Shown: positions 1-8,919 of the stretch, in pieces
Position numbering within the stretch: the first letter of the stretch is position 1
Layout: every line of letters begins with the position of its first letter
From: Mycobacterium sp. ITM-2016-00318
Lineage (GTDB): Bacteria > Actinomycetota > Actinomycetes > Mycobacteriales > Mycobacteriaceae
Reading direction: 5' to 3'
Assembly: GCF_002968285.2 (NCBI RefSeq)
Contig: NZ_CP134400.1
Coordinates: forward strand, 4,774,001-4,838,000
DNA length: 64,000 nt
Notes under the pieces: model-generated
Seen by the model: the letters and a program-made list of their open reading frames with translations, nothing else
Database searches by the model: none
What the model was told of the DNA's origin: nothing
Made by a program: the position numbers and the translations under genes

Positions 1-397
1 TGCTGTTGACGAACCGGTCGACGTCAGCATCGATCGTCTCCTGGGTGTAGCTGAACATGTTCACCACGTACTGGGACGCGGTGTCCACGAACGACTGCAG
101 GCGCGCCGCTTCGGCTTCCTCGCTGTCCTGATGCTTCACCGTGAGGACCACCGCAACCCCGAGCGCGATGACAACGACGAGCGTCGTCGCAAGCGATACC
201 AGGGCGACCAGCGACCTGTGCGGCTGCCGCCGGGCCGGGGGGCCCACCGGCTTGGACAGCCGGACCCGCACGGGCTTGGGCGCGTCGACGGCCACACTCG
301 TCGAGGTCGCGTCCCCGCTGGCAGGCCCCGCTGCCCTTGACGCGCGACGCCTTCCCGCCGGCTTCGCCGATTCCGTCGAAGCCGTCTCTTGTGCCAT
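1..397 (-). CDS. Mce-associated membrane protein (Mas4-type), C-terminus beyond window
   Basis: Reading on the minus strand from the ATG at 397 gives 132 codons that stay open to the window edge. The ATG lies directly after the mce4F stop codon (398-400), so the two are translationally coupled. The product starts with a basic, Ala/Pro-rich cytoplasmic segment, followed by one hydrophobic segment at about residues 63-86 (VALVSLATTLVVVIALGVAVV) and then the acidic 'EEAEAARLQSFVDTASQ' stretch. This single-pass architecture and the position after mceF are those of the Mas proteins that close mce operons (Rv3493c in M. tuberculosis), thought to stabilise the Mce complex. The C-terminal extracytoplasmic domain is not in the window. 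Confidence 0.85.
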   Translation of the reverse strand, partial: MAQETASTESAKPAGRRRASRAAGPASGDATSTSVAVDAPKPVRVRLSKPVGPPARRQPHRSLVALVSLATTLVVVIALGVAVVLTVKHQDSEEAEAARLQSFVDTASQYVVNMFSYTQETIDADVDRFVNS

Positions 398-2083
398 CTA
401 CGCCTGCCTTGGAGCCAACATCAGATCAACCCAGTTTTCCGCGGGCGCCAGTGTGTCAGTTCCACCCGCGAACACGCCAGTTCCCCCGGCTGGGTCGATG
501 AACTTGCCGTTCTGGTCATAGGTCGCGCTGGCCATCGGCGGTGCTTCCGCCGGTAGCGGCGGGGCGTCCGGGGCCGGCGGCTGGCCTGGCGGTGGCATCG
601 CAGGCGGGGGTGGCGGGGTTCTGCCGTACGGGGGCACCACCTGATCGGGCGGCGCGAAGAACGGCAGCGGAGGCGGCAGCGGCCCCGGCTCGTTCGGGGG
701 CACCGGCAGCGGGAACGGCCCGTGCGGAGCAGGCCCAGGCCCCGGCTGGACACCCGGCGGCAACGCCACCACCGGCGGCCCTGGATCCGGGTCGACCTGC
801 GACGGAATGAAGGGAAACTTATTCTGCGGCAGAATCATCCGCGGATCGGTGATCGGCTCGCTGCCGTACGGAATCGGCGGGCCGCGCCAAGGGTTGCTGC
901 CGATCGGCACGTAGCCCTTGGGGTCGCGGCAGAGCTGGATGGTCGGCGCGCGCTTACCCGGGAACTCCTGGCAGGGGTAGTTGCGCGCACCGCGCACCAC
1001 GGAGGGATCGTTCTGCGCGGTCTTGCAGTACAGTTCCGGCGGAATGTCACGCAGCGTCGTGTCGGCAGGTGAGCGGATCTGGGTGGCCGGGATGAAGCCG
1101 ACGTTGCAGGGCGGCGGATCCTGCAGGTGGATCTTGAAGTCGAGCTTGCCGCCCTCGTCGGAGGGCACGCCACCGGCGACGGTGCCCAGGGCGGCGATGA
1201 GGGCGGGGAAGATCACCAGCGCCTGCTCAAGTGACTTGCTGTAGATCACGCCGATCCGGCCGAAGTTGGCGAGGTTGGCTGCGAGCACCGGGAATGACGG
1301 CCGAATGCCGGAGAACGTCTCGTTCGCCGCCTCGGCCGCGCCCGGCACGGTCTGCAGGGTCGAGCGCAGCTGCGGGTCGGCGTTCGCCACTTCGCCGGTG
1401 AGCCGGGCCAGCCCCTCGGCCAGTGACTTGATGTCGTCGCCGCCCCGGATCTGTGCGTCGAGGAACGGGCCCGCTTGGTCGATCAGCGCTGTGGTCTGCC
1501 CGTAGTTGTTGTTGGCCTCGTCGACGAGAAGCCGGGACGACTCGATCAACCGGGCCAGTTCGGGCCCGGAGCCGTTGAAGGCCTTGAAGGTTTCGCGCAG
1601 CAGGTCCTGCAGCCGGGTGTCACCGATGCTGGCGACGAGCCGCTCCGACTCCTCGAGCAGACCGGAGATGTCCTGGCCGATCGCCGTGCGGTCCTGGGGA
1701 ATGTCCGCGCCGTTGCGCAACTTCTCCGACGAGGCATCCTCCGGCGGCACCAGATCGATGTACTGCTCGCCGACGGCCGAGACGCTCTTCACGGTCGCGG
1801 TGACATTCTCGGGTACCGGCGTGCCGCTGTTGAGCCGCATGTGCGCGACGACGCCGTCGTTCGTCAGCCCGACCGACTCCACCCGGCCCACCGTCACGCC
1901 GCGGTATGTCACGTTGGCGTTCTCGTAGATTCCGCCGCCGGCAGCGAAATTCGCGTCCACCTTGTAGGCGCCGATACCGACCGCGGCGGGCAGGTGCAGG
2001 TAGAAGATCGTGATGGCGCCGACGGTGAGCACCGTGACGATCGCAAAGATCATCAACTGAATGCGAGTCAACCGGTCCAGCAT
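398..2083 (-). CDS. mce4F: Mce4F, MCE-family sterol importer subunit
   Basis: 561 residues. An N-terminal membrane anchor (about residues 8-30) is followed by the MlaD/MCE domain (about 38-115, with the typical 'YRGVTVGRVESVGL' strand) and the long helical MCE-associated region to about residue 310. The last 200 residues are strongly Pro-rich, which is usual for MceF tails. It is the sixth MCE subunit of the mce4 operon; MCE subunits are believed to form a periplasm-spanning channel carrying sterols to the YrbE4 permease. Its ATG shares one base with the mce4E stop (2083). Its stop abuts the Mas start. Family and operon order are known; the transport role in this strain is inferred. Confidence 0.95.
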   Translation of the reverse strand: MLDRLTRIQLMIFAIVTVLTVGAITIFYLHLPAAVGIGAYKVDANFAAGGGIYENANVTYRGVTVGRVESVGLTNDGVVAHMRLNSGTPVPENVTATVKSVSAVGEQYIDLVPPEDASSEKLRNGADIPQDRTAIGQDISGLLEESERLVASIGDTRLQDLLRETFKAFNGSGPELARLIESSRLLVDEANNNYGQTTALIDQAGPFLDAQIRGGDDIKSLAEGLARLTGEVANADPQLRSTLQTVPGAAEAANETFSGIRPSFPVLAANLANFGRIGVIYSKSLEQALVIFPALIAALGTVAGGVPSDEGGKLDFKIHLQDPPPCNVGFIPATQIRSPADTTLRDIPPELYCKTAQNDPSVVRGARNYPCQEFPGKRAPTIQLCRDPKGYVPIGSNPWRGPPIPYGSEPITDPRMILPQNKFPFIPSQVDPDPGPPVVALPPGVQPGPGPAPHGPFPLPVPPNEPGPLPPPLPFFAPPDQVVPPYGRTPPPPPAMPPPGQPPAPDAPPLPAEAPPMASATYDQNGKFIDPAGGTGVFAGGTDTLAPAENWVDLMLAPRQA

Positions 2084-3276
2084 CAGGGTCCCTCGCCGTG
2101 TTGTGTCGCGCTACCCGGCGGGATCTCGAACGGGTCAGCCGCCTGCCCCGACAGGTTGGCGAGGGCACCGGTGAGGAAGTCCGGCGGGTTGATGACCTCG
2201 CTCATGTGCGCCATGTTCGTGTCCAGCCCCCACGAGGTGGTGAAGACGGACTCCCCCAGGCGGCGCAATGTCAGGTCGAACGTGGTGTAGACGTTCAGGT
2301 AGTCGCCTCGCACGGCCCGCTTCAGGTACTTGTAGTGGAACGGGAACGTCGGCAGGAACTCGAGGTCCTTGATCAGATAGTCGACGTTGTCGTTCAGCGA
2401 CTTGATGACGGGGAACAGGTCCTTGAAGTCAGCGGCGAAGTCGTCCTTAGTCTGCGCCAGGATGTTCGACGCGATACCCGCGAACCGCTGCAGTGCGCCG
2501 AAGGCGTCGACGATGGTGCCGCGGTTCTTGTTCAGCACGTCAAGCGCTGCGGGCAGCGTGTCGAGGGTACGGCCCAGGCTGTCCTTGCTGCGCGCCAGGA
2601 TCCCGGCGAAGCGGTTCAGCCCTTCGGCCGCCGCGATGATGTCACCTGTCTGCTGATCCAGCGATGTGGTCAGTTCGGCAAGCCGGGGCACCAGATCGGT
2701 GAAGCTGCCCTGGCGGCTCGCGACGGCGTTGTACGCCTCGTCGGTGATGTCCTGCAGCGCACCGAGATTGCCCTTGTTCACCACGACACCGAGGGATGAC
2801 AGCACTTCCTCGGTGGTCGGGTACCGGCCGGTGCGGTCGAGCGGAATCTGTGAGCCGTTCTTGAGCCGGCCGACGCCCTTCTCGTCGCCCGGCGCGGCCA
2901 GCTCCACGTGCTGAGAGCCGAGCAGTGAGGTCTGCGCCACCCGTGCGGTCGCGTTCTCCGGCAGTTTGACGTTCTTGTCCAACGACAGCTCGACTGCTGC
3001 GTAGAACGTGCCGTCCGAGCGTTGCACCGCATCGATGCCTGACACGCTGCCGACCGTGACGTCGTCGACCATCACCGGCGAGTTCTGCGGCAGAGTGGCG
3101 ACGTCGGGCAGTTGCACGACGAGCTTGTAGGCGCCGGACCCATGCCCCGAGGTCCCCGGCATGTCGAGTGAGTTCAGCCCGCCGAACGAGCAGCCCGCAA
3201 GCAACGTTGCGCCCGCCGAGATGGCGACCGTGCGAATGATTGTGCGAGAAACCTTGTCACGCAGGGGATTGCGCAT
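2083..3276 (-). CDS. mce4E: Mce4E, MCE-family lipoprotein of sterol importer
   Basis: 397 residues from the ATG at 3276. The open frame runs further upstream to 3483, but that extension is read inside mce4D and lacks family similarity. The chosen start gives a lipoprotein signal peptide with lipobox LLAGC and acceptor Cys29, as in all MceE/Lpr proteins. The MCE domain lies at about 44-120 and the helical region follows. The ATG shares one base with the mce4D stop, and a strong Shine-Dalgarno (GGAGGAGG) sits just upstream, inside the last glycine codons of mce4D. The protein is expected to be anchored on the outer face of the plasma membrane as part of the Mce4 complex. Confidence 0.95.
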   Translation of the reverse strand: MRNPLRDKVSRTIIRTVAISAGATLLAGCSFGGLNSLDMPGTSGHGSGAYKLVVQLPDVATLPQNSPVMVDDVTVGSVSGIDAVQRSDGTFYAAVELSLDKNVKLPENATARVAQTSLLGSQHVELAAPGDEKGVGRLKNGSQIPLDRTGRYPTTEEVLSSLGVVVNKGNLGALQDITDEAYNAVASRQGSFTDLVPRLAELTTSLDQQTGDIIAAAEGLNRFAGILARSKDSLGRTLDTLPAALDVLNKNRGTIVDAFGALQRFAGIASNILAQTKDDFAADFKDLFPVIKSLNDNVDYLIKDLEFLPTFPFHYKYLKRAVRGDYLNVYTTFDLTLRRLGESVFTTSWGLDTNMAHMSEVINPPDFLTGALANLSGQAADPFEIPPGSATQHGEGP

Positions 3277-4691
3277 CAGCCACCTCCTCCCCCGGTCGGC
3301 GGCGGTTCGGCAGGCGGCCGCGCAGACGGATCCACCGGGGCGCTCGGATCCACCGGTCCCGGCGCAGGCGCCGCCTCGGGACCGCCTGCGTGCGAGGTCG
3401 ACTGTGCGGGCGGCACCATGAGGGAACTGAGATCGGTCGCGGCCGACGGCTTCGGCGGGTTCACCCCGGGCGCAGGCTGCCATTGCAGATACGGCACCGG
3501 CGTCTGCGCCTTGGCCTCCGTCTCGGGGGTGTCGTAGATGATCTGACCCTTGTAGGCGGTGATGCTGTTGATCGGGTGGAACAGCAACGGCGGGAAGTTC
3601 ATGGTGATGCGCCGCAGCACGGGACCCATGCGCTGCCTGCAGATCTCGGCTCGCTTATAGTTGTCGGTCGAGGTGCCTGCGTCGAATACGCCGCCGCAGA
3701 TGAACTGCACCGGGTTGGCGAAGTTGGGCAGGGTCAGCAGGCCGCCGACGGTGCCCTGTGCGGGGTTGTAGATGTTGTAGAAGTTCGCGAGACCGTTGGG
3801 CGTGATGTGCAGGATCTGCTCGATGTCGTCGCTGTGCTCGGTCAAGATGGAAGTGAAGTCCGTCAGCTTGTTGACCTGCTTGATCAACGCGTCGTTGCTG
3901 TCGTCGAGGAACCCGCGGACGTCACCGAGGGCCTGATTCAGGGTGCCCAGCGTGTTGTCGAGATCGGCTGAGCTGTCGGCGAGCACCTGCGATACGGATG
4001 CGACGTGGTTGGTGAACTGCACGATCTGTTCGTTGCTGTTCGACAGTGCGTTGACGAGCACCTGCAGATTGCGGACAGTGCCGAACAGGTCGGTCCGCGA
4101 GTCGCCCAGTCGGCCTGCGGTCTGGGAAAGCTCGCGAAGCGCCTGCCGGAACGAATCGCCGTTGCCGTCGAAGGTGTCGGCGGCCTGGTTGACGAAATTG
4201 CTCAGTGGGCCCTGCATCGAGCCCTGCTGCGGCCCGAGTTCGCGGCTCAGCGCCGTCAGTTGTTCCTTGACCTCGTCCCATTCGACCGGCACGGCGGTGC
4301 GGTCCAGCCCGATGCTGGCGTCGTCGGCCAGCGCGGGGCCACCTGTGTATGCGGGAGCCAGCTGAACGAACCGTGACGACACCAGGTTCGGCGAGATGAT
4401 CAGCGCCTTGGCGTCGTTGGCCACCTTGACCCCGTCATCGATGGTCATGGTGACCTTCACATCGCCTGCACGAGGTTCGATCGAGTCGATCTTCCCGACC
4501 GGGACGCCGACGATGCGAACGTCGTCGCCGGGATACAGGCCGACCGTCGAGGTGAAGTACGCCGTGACCCTCTCGCCGGTCCGTGACGGCCACACCAGAA
4601 ACGCACCGACGGCGAGCATCGAGACGAGCGCGGCGGCAAGCGCAATCCGCAGCCAGCGGCCGCGGTCGGGAGACGGGTTCGCGTTGGTCAT
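3276..4691 (-). CDS. mce4D: Mce4D, MCE-family sterol importer subunit
   Basis: 471 residues. An N-terminal hydrophobic anchor (about 13-33) leads into an MCE domain (about 40-115, 'YPGDDVRIVGVPVGKI') and a long helical domain. The C-terminus is rich in Pro and Ala and ends in five glycines whose codons double as the ribosome-binding site for mce4E. Start and upstream mce4C stop overlap by four bases (ATGA type), and its own stop shares one base with the mce4E start, so translation is coupled on both sides. It belongs to the six-subunit Mce4 sterol import complex. Confidence 0.95.
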   Translation of the reverse strand: MTNANPSPDRGRWLRIALAAALVSMLAVGAFLVWPSRTGERVTAYFTSTVGLYPGDDVRIVGVPVGKIDSIEPRAGDVKVTMTIDDGVKVANDAKALIISPNLVSSRFVQLAPAYTGGPALADDASIGLDRTAVPVEWDEVKEQLTALSRELGPQQGSMQGPLSNFVNQAADTFDGNGDSFRQALRELSQTAGRLGDSRTDLFGTVRNLQVLVNALSNSNEQIVQFTNHVASVSQVLADSSADLDNTLGTLNQALGDVRGFLDDSNDALIKQVNKLTDFTSILTEHSDDIEQILHITPNGLANFYNIYNPAQGTVGGLLTLPNFANPVQFICGGVFDAGTSTDNYKRAEICRQRMGPVLRRITMNFPPLLFHPINSITAYKGQIIYDTPETEAKAQTPVPYLQWQPAPGVNPPKPSAATDLSSLMVPPAQSTSHAGGPEAAPAPGPVDPSAPVDPSARPPAEPPPTGGGGG

Positions 4692-5746
4692 GGTGATTTC
4701 GGCCTGATGATCAGTCGCTCGGAGATGTAGCCCTTGAGCAGGTCGGAGAGGCTGTCAGGCAGCTTGCCGGGCTGGAAGTACGTGTCGAACAGCACTTCGG
4801 CGATCGGGGCCGGCGGTAGACCGTACAGGTTGATCTGGAAGCCGGGGCCAGAGCCGACCACCTCGCCGAGCGCCGTGGCATAGGGCGGCAGGCGCTTGAG
4901 CGCCTCACCGATGTGCTCACGCCGCTCGAGGAGGTTGTCGAGCACGAGGTTCAGCTTCTCCAGGGCGGGCTTGAACTCCTTACGGTTGTCGGCGACGAAA
5001 CCCGAGAGCTGCTCGCTGACATCGTCGATACCTGCGATGAGGTTGCTCAACGCCTGCCTGCGCTCGTCGAGCGCGGCGAACAGCAGATTGCCGTCGAGCA
5101 CCAGCTGGTTCACCTGACCAGCCCGTGCAGCCAGCGTGTCCGACACCTTCTTGGCATGTGCGAGAAGCTGTTCGAGCGCCTCGTCTCGTTTGTTGATGCT
5201 CTGCGACAACGCAGTGACACCGTCGAGCGCACCGCGCAGTTGTGGTGTCGCGTCCCGAAGCGAATCGGTGAGCGTGGTCAACGCCTGCTCGAACCGCGGC
5301 TTGTCGAGCTCGCTGGTGTTCTGGCCGAGATCCTGTAGCGCGGTGTTGAGGGTGTAGGGGGTTGTGGTGCGGCCCAACGGGATGACGGTTGACTGTCCGC
5401 CACCGCGTGGCGTGACGGCCAGCGACTTCTCGCCGAGCACGGTGTCGGTCTTGATGGCGACCAGCGACTGGTCGCCGACCTTGACGTCCCGGTTGACGGT
5501 GAACGTCACCTTCGCGGTGTCACCGGCGAGCGCCACCCCGGTGACCTTGCCGACGTTGATGCCCGACACGTTGACGTCGTTGCCGGGGGAGATGCCGCCG
5601 GCGTCGGTGAAGTAGGCCTCGTACGCCTTACCCTGCGGCCAGAACGGCAGGCTGGTGTAGCCGAATGACACCAGCACCAGGCACGCGACGAGAACGATGC
5701 CGAATATGCCTGTGCGTAACGGGTTTCCCTCGTCCGGCCTAGCCAT
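4688..5746 (-). CDS. mce4C: Mce4C, MCE-family sterol importer subunit
   Basis: 352 residues, the usual MceC length. Residues 12-33 form the membrane anchor, then comes the MCE domain (about 40-115; motif 'SPGNDVNVSGINVGKV') and a helical domain with heptad-like Leu/Ala spacing between about 150 and 290. The start overlaps the end of mce4B by eight bases and the stop overlaps the mce4D start by four, so it is tightly coupled within the operon. Role: one of the six MCE subunits of the sterol importer. Confidence 0.95.
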   Translation of the reverse strand: MARPDEGNPLRTGIFGIVLVACLVLVSFGYTSLPFWPQGKAYEAYFTDAGGISPGNDVNVSGINVGKVTGVALAGDTAKVTFTVNRDVKVGDQSLVAIKTDTVLGEKSLAVTPRGGGQSTVIPLGRTTTPYTLNTALQDLGQNTSELDKPRFEQALTTLTDSLRDATPQLRGALDGVTALSQSINKRDEALEQLLAHAKKVSDTLAARAGQVNQLVLDGNLLFAALDERRQALSNLIAGIDDVSEQLSGFVADNRKEFKPALEKLNLVLDNLLERREHIGEALKRLPPYATALGEVVGSGPGFQINLYGLPPAPIAEVLFDTYFQPGKLPDSLSDLLKGYISERLIIRPKSP

Positions 5747-6773
5747 CCTCGCTGCACCTGCCCTTGGACGGATCCGGGGGCCCGCCGAATGGAACGAGGA
5801 TGTCGCTGCCTGCGGGCCCGTTGATCTTCAGCCGCGTCGAGCAGTAGAAGATGTTGAAGAAGGAGCCGTACGCACCGAGTGCGTTCAGCCGTAGGTAGTT
5901 TTCGGCGAGCGGTTCGATGACCTTGTTGATATCGGCCTTGCGCACGTCCATTCGTTGCGCCATCGGCCGGACGTTCTCGATCACGCCCTGCAGCGGCCGG
6001 CGCGACTGCGCCAGCATGTCGGTCAGATCTGCCTCCGCCGACGCCAACGGCGGAATGGCACCGGCGATCGGATCGCGGCCCTCCGCAAGCCCGGTGAGCA
6101 GCTTCTGCAGTTGATCCACGCTGGCGTCGAACTGTGCGCCCTTTTCGTCGACCGTTCCGAGCACCGTGTTCAGGTTGTTGACCACCTCGCCGATCAGCTG
6201 GTCACGGGCCGCAAGGTTCTGGGTGAAGGCACTGGTGGTCGCGAGCAGGCTGGACAACGCGCCGCCCTGGCCCTGCAGCAGCTCCATCACCGCGCTGCTG
6301 ACCTCGTTGATCTTGGCGCCGTCAAGGCCCTTCAGGACCGGCCGCAGCCCGCCCAGCAGCGCATCGAGGTCGAGTGCCGGCTGGGTGTTCTCCCGCGGGA
6401 GGGTGCTTCCCGGCGGGATCTTGCGCAATTCACCCGGGCCCGCGGTGATCTCGAGATAGCGGTCACCGACGAGGTTCTCGTACCGGACGGCCGCGCGCGT
6501 GGAAGTGTAAAGCTGGTAGCGCTTGTCGACCTCGAACGAGACATCGACCGTGTTGTCGGGATTCAGCGTGACCGCACCGACAGACCCAACCGGCACGCCC
6601 GCGATGCGCACATCCTGGCCGGCCTTCAACCGCGAGGCGTCGAGGAACGTGGCGTGGTACTTGGTTTCCGATGCGAACCGGAACTCGCCGAACACCACCA
6701 CCAGCATGGCGGCAACGAGCAACATGGCGACCGTGAAGATGCCGACGTTCAGGAGGGTCCGACCAGGCTTCAT
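5739..6773 (-). CDS. mce4B: Mce4B, MCE-family sterol importer subunit
   Basis: 344 residues. The N-terminal anchor covers about residues 9-29; the MCE domain follows ('KAGQDVRIAGVPVGSV' at about 51-66). The helical region runs to about 300, and the C-terminus carries a short Cys-containing segment ('FFNIFYCSTRLK') common in MceB. The start shares one base with the mce4A stop and the end overlaps mce4C by eight bases. It is part of the Mce4 sterol import complex. Confidence 0.95.
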   Translation of the reverse strand: MKPGRTLLNVGIFTVAMLLVAAMLVVVFGEFRFASETKYHATFLDASRLKAGQDVRIAGVPVGSVGAVTLNPDNTVDVSFEVDKRYQLYTSTRAAVRYENLVGDRYLEITAGPGELRKIPPGSTLPRENTQPALDLDALLGGLRPVLKGLDGAKINEVSSAVMELLQGQGGALSSLLATTSAFTQNLAARDQLIGEVVNNLNTVLGTVDEKGAQFDASVDQLQKLLTGLAEGRDPIAGAIPPLASAEADLTDMLAQSRRPLQGVIENVRPMAQRMDVRKADINKVIEPLAENYLRLNALGAYGSFFNIFYCSTRLKINGPAGSDILVPFGGPPDPSKGRCSEDG

Positions 6774-7975
6774 CAGTACTCGTCCCTCTCTGCGAAGGCC
6801 CCGTTGAACAGGAACTGCGCTGTCGACGGTGCGTCGAATTGCAGTTCGGTGTTCGGCTGGTAGGGGATATAGGCGTTGTCGGTCACCAGGAACTGCGACT
6901 TATACCAGGAGCCACCGAGCTGCTTGGTCGGAACGTCGGGCAGGCCACGGCAATTCGGGCCGCCGGACGCGTTAACGATCGGCAGGCTTTCCGGGTAAGT
7001 GTATGCCGGGGACCCTGGCAGGAAGTTGGAGGAGACGAAAAGGCCAGGCCGGGTGCCGCCGATGATCGGGGCGAAGAAGTCCACCGCCTTGCCCGTGCCC
7101 TCGAGTATGCAGCCGAACTCCGGGGAGTAATCACCGGCCACCTTCAGCGGCGCACGCAGTCGCTTCACCGCGGCGATGTAGTCTTCCTCCGCAGGAGCAA
7201 GCGTTTCGGTTCCGTTGTTGGCCAGACCCGTTGCCGCCAGCAGCGTCCGATTCAGGTTGTCCTGCTCATCGACGATGGTGTCGCTGATCGCGGGCACATT
7301 GTCGAAGATCGTGCCGAAATCCGGGCCCGCGTCGCCGTAGATGTTGGCCACCACGCCGGCCTTCTGAAAGTCCTGCTGAAGCGTCGGTAGCTTCGGATTC
7401 AATTGCTGCAGATAGTAATTCAATCCCGCCATCAGGGCGCCGAGATCGTCACCGTGACCGCGAAGGCCTTCTGCGAGCGCGCTCAGCGTCGCGTTCAGGT
7501 GCACCGGGTCGACCTTGTGCAGCACGTCGGTCAACGTCTGAAACAGCGTGTTGACCTCGAGCTGCACCGAGGCGGCCTGCACCTGCGCACCCGGTCGAAG
7601 CGAGGAGCCGGACGGCTGGTCCGGGGGAACGAACTCGACGGACTTGGCACCGAAAACCGTTGTGCTGGCGATGCGGACGACGGCGTTGGACGGGATGAAC
7701 CGCATCTCCTTGCTCTCGATCGCCAGCGTCAGCTTGGCCTGATCGCCCGCGTACTCGATCGTGTCGACCTGCCCGATCTGTATGCCTCGGTATTTCACCT
7801 TGGCGTCGCGGTCCATCACCAGACCGGCTCTCGGTGAGGTGACGGTGACCTTGTCGGTGGAGGTGAACGCGGCGGTGTAGGCGAGGTAGGTCAAAACGAC
7901 GGCGGCGACCAGCAACGCGGTGAGAATCGCCGCGGCGATCCGCACGTGACTACGCTTGGTGCGTTCGTCTGCCAT
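6773..7975 (-). CDS. mce4A: Mce4A, MCE-family sterol importer subunit
   Basis: 400 residues, as in M. tuberculosis Mce4A. The N-terminal anchor (about 13-34) is followed by an MCE domain (about 40-120; 'VKYRGIQIGQVDTIEYAGD') and the helical/C-terminal domain with conserved 'NNLNRTL'-like and 'GGPNCRGLP' segments typical of MceA. The ATG is 10 bases after the yrbE4B stop. It is the first and best-studied substrate-binding MCE subunit of the mce4 operon; sterol specificity is inferred from the surrounding catabolic genes and from Mce4 in M. tuberculosis and Rhodococcus. Confidence 0.96.
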   Translation of the reverse strand: MADERTKRSHVRIAAAILTALLVAAVVLTYLAYTAAFTSTDKVTVTSPRAGLVMDRDAKVKYRGIQIGQVDTIEYAGDQAKLTLAIESKEMRFIPSNAVVRIASTTVFGAKSVEFVPPDQPSGSSLRPGAQVQAASVQLEVNTLFQTLTDVLHKVDPVHLNATLSALAEGLRGHGDDLGALMAGLNYYLQQLNPKLPTLQQDFQKAGVVANIYGDAGPDFGTIFDNVPAISDTIVDEQDNLNRTLLAATGLANNGTETLAPAEEDYIAAVKRLRAPLKVAGDYSPEFGCILEGTGKAVDFFAPIIGGTRPGLFVSSNFLPGSPAYTYPESLPIVNASGGPNCRGLPDVPTKQLGGSWYKSQFLVTDNAYIPYQPNTELQFDAPSTAQFLFNGAFAERDEY

Positions 7976-7985
7976 GTCCCCCGGC

Positions 7986-8828
7986 CTATCCGGAAAGGTT
8001 GAAGTTGCCGGACGCGCCGTAGACGGCGAGTGAGATGAACAGGGTGATGGTGACGACGACGATCAGCGACGTGCGGACCGCCTGACCCACCGCGATGCCG
8101 ACGCCGACGGGGCCGCCGGACGCGTTGTACCCGTAGTACGTATGCACCAGCATCACCGCGACCGCCATGACAATGGCCTGCAGGAACGACCACAAGAGGT
8201 CGGTGGGTACCAGGAACGTATTGAAGTAGTGGTCGTAAAGGCCGGCCGACTGGTTGTTGATGAAGACCGTTGTGAACCGGGCGGCGAAGAACGCGGCGAG
8301 CACCGAGAGCGAGTACAGCGGGATGATCGCGACCATCCCCGCCAGCAGCCGGGTCGACACCAGGTAGGACACCGAGTGGACGGCCATCGATTCGACCGCA
8401 TCGATCTCCTCGGCGACCCGCATGGCGCCCAACTGTGCCGTGGTACCAGCGCCGATGGTCGCGGCGAGCGCGATGCCGGCGATCACCGGCGCAACGATGC
8501 GCACGTTGAGGAAGGCGGACAAGAATCCCGTCAACGCCTCGATGCCGATGTTGCCCAGCGACGAGTAGCCCTGCACGGCGATCACGCCGCCGGAGGCGAG
8601 GGTCAGAAACGCCGCAACGCCGACGGTGCCGCCGATCATCACCAGCGCGCCGGTGCCCATCGTCATCTCGGCGATGTTGCGGATGGTCTCCTTGCGGTAG
8701 CGGGTCAGCGCGTAAGGGATGTGGCGAATCGTCTCGCCGTAGAACAGCGCCTGCTCGCCGACGGTGTCGACGGCCCTTGGCACACCGCGGAAGGCGCGCC
8801 GGAGTCGAACGGAAAGGTCGTAGCTCAT
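7986..8828 (-). CDS. yrbE4B: YrbE4B, MlaE-type permease of sterol importer
   Basis: 280 residues with an amphipathic N-terminal segment and five to six hydrophobic helices. The MlaE signature is present around residues 130-165 ('TIGAGTTAQLGAMRVAEEID', then 'EIDAVESMAV'), which is the loop that contacts the ABC ATPase (MceG, encoded elsewhere). The ATG at 8828 is preceded by a GGGGAGGCGAGG purine-rich ribosome-binding site. With YrbE4A it forms the inner-membrane permease pair of the Mce4 importer. It lies 91 bases after yrbE4A, an unusually long gap for this operon. Confidence 0.95.
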   Translation of the reverse strand: MSYDLSVRLRRAFRGVPRAVDTVGEQALFYGETIRHIPYALTRYRKETIRNIAEMTMGTGALVMIGGTVGVAAFLTLASGGVIAVQGYSSLGNIGIEALTGFLSAFLNVRIVAPVIAGIALAATIGAGTTAQLGAMRVAEEIDAVESMAVHSVSYLVSTRLLAGMVAIIPLYSLSVLAAFFAARFTTVFINNQSAGLYDHYFNTFLVPTDLLWSFLQAIVMAVAVMLVHTYYGYNASGGPVGVGIAVGQAVRTSLIVVVTITLFISLAVYGASGNFNLSG

Positions 8829-8919
8829 GCCTCGCCTCCCCCTCCTCCCCTGCCCTGCGGGCGTGGGCCCACCGGTCCTCGCTCCGCTGCGATCCTCACT
8901 CGGAGTCGCCTTCGGTAGC

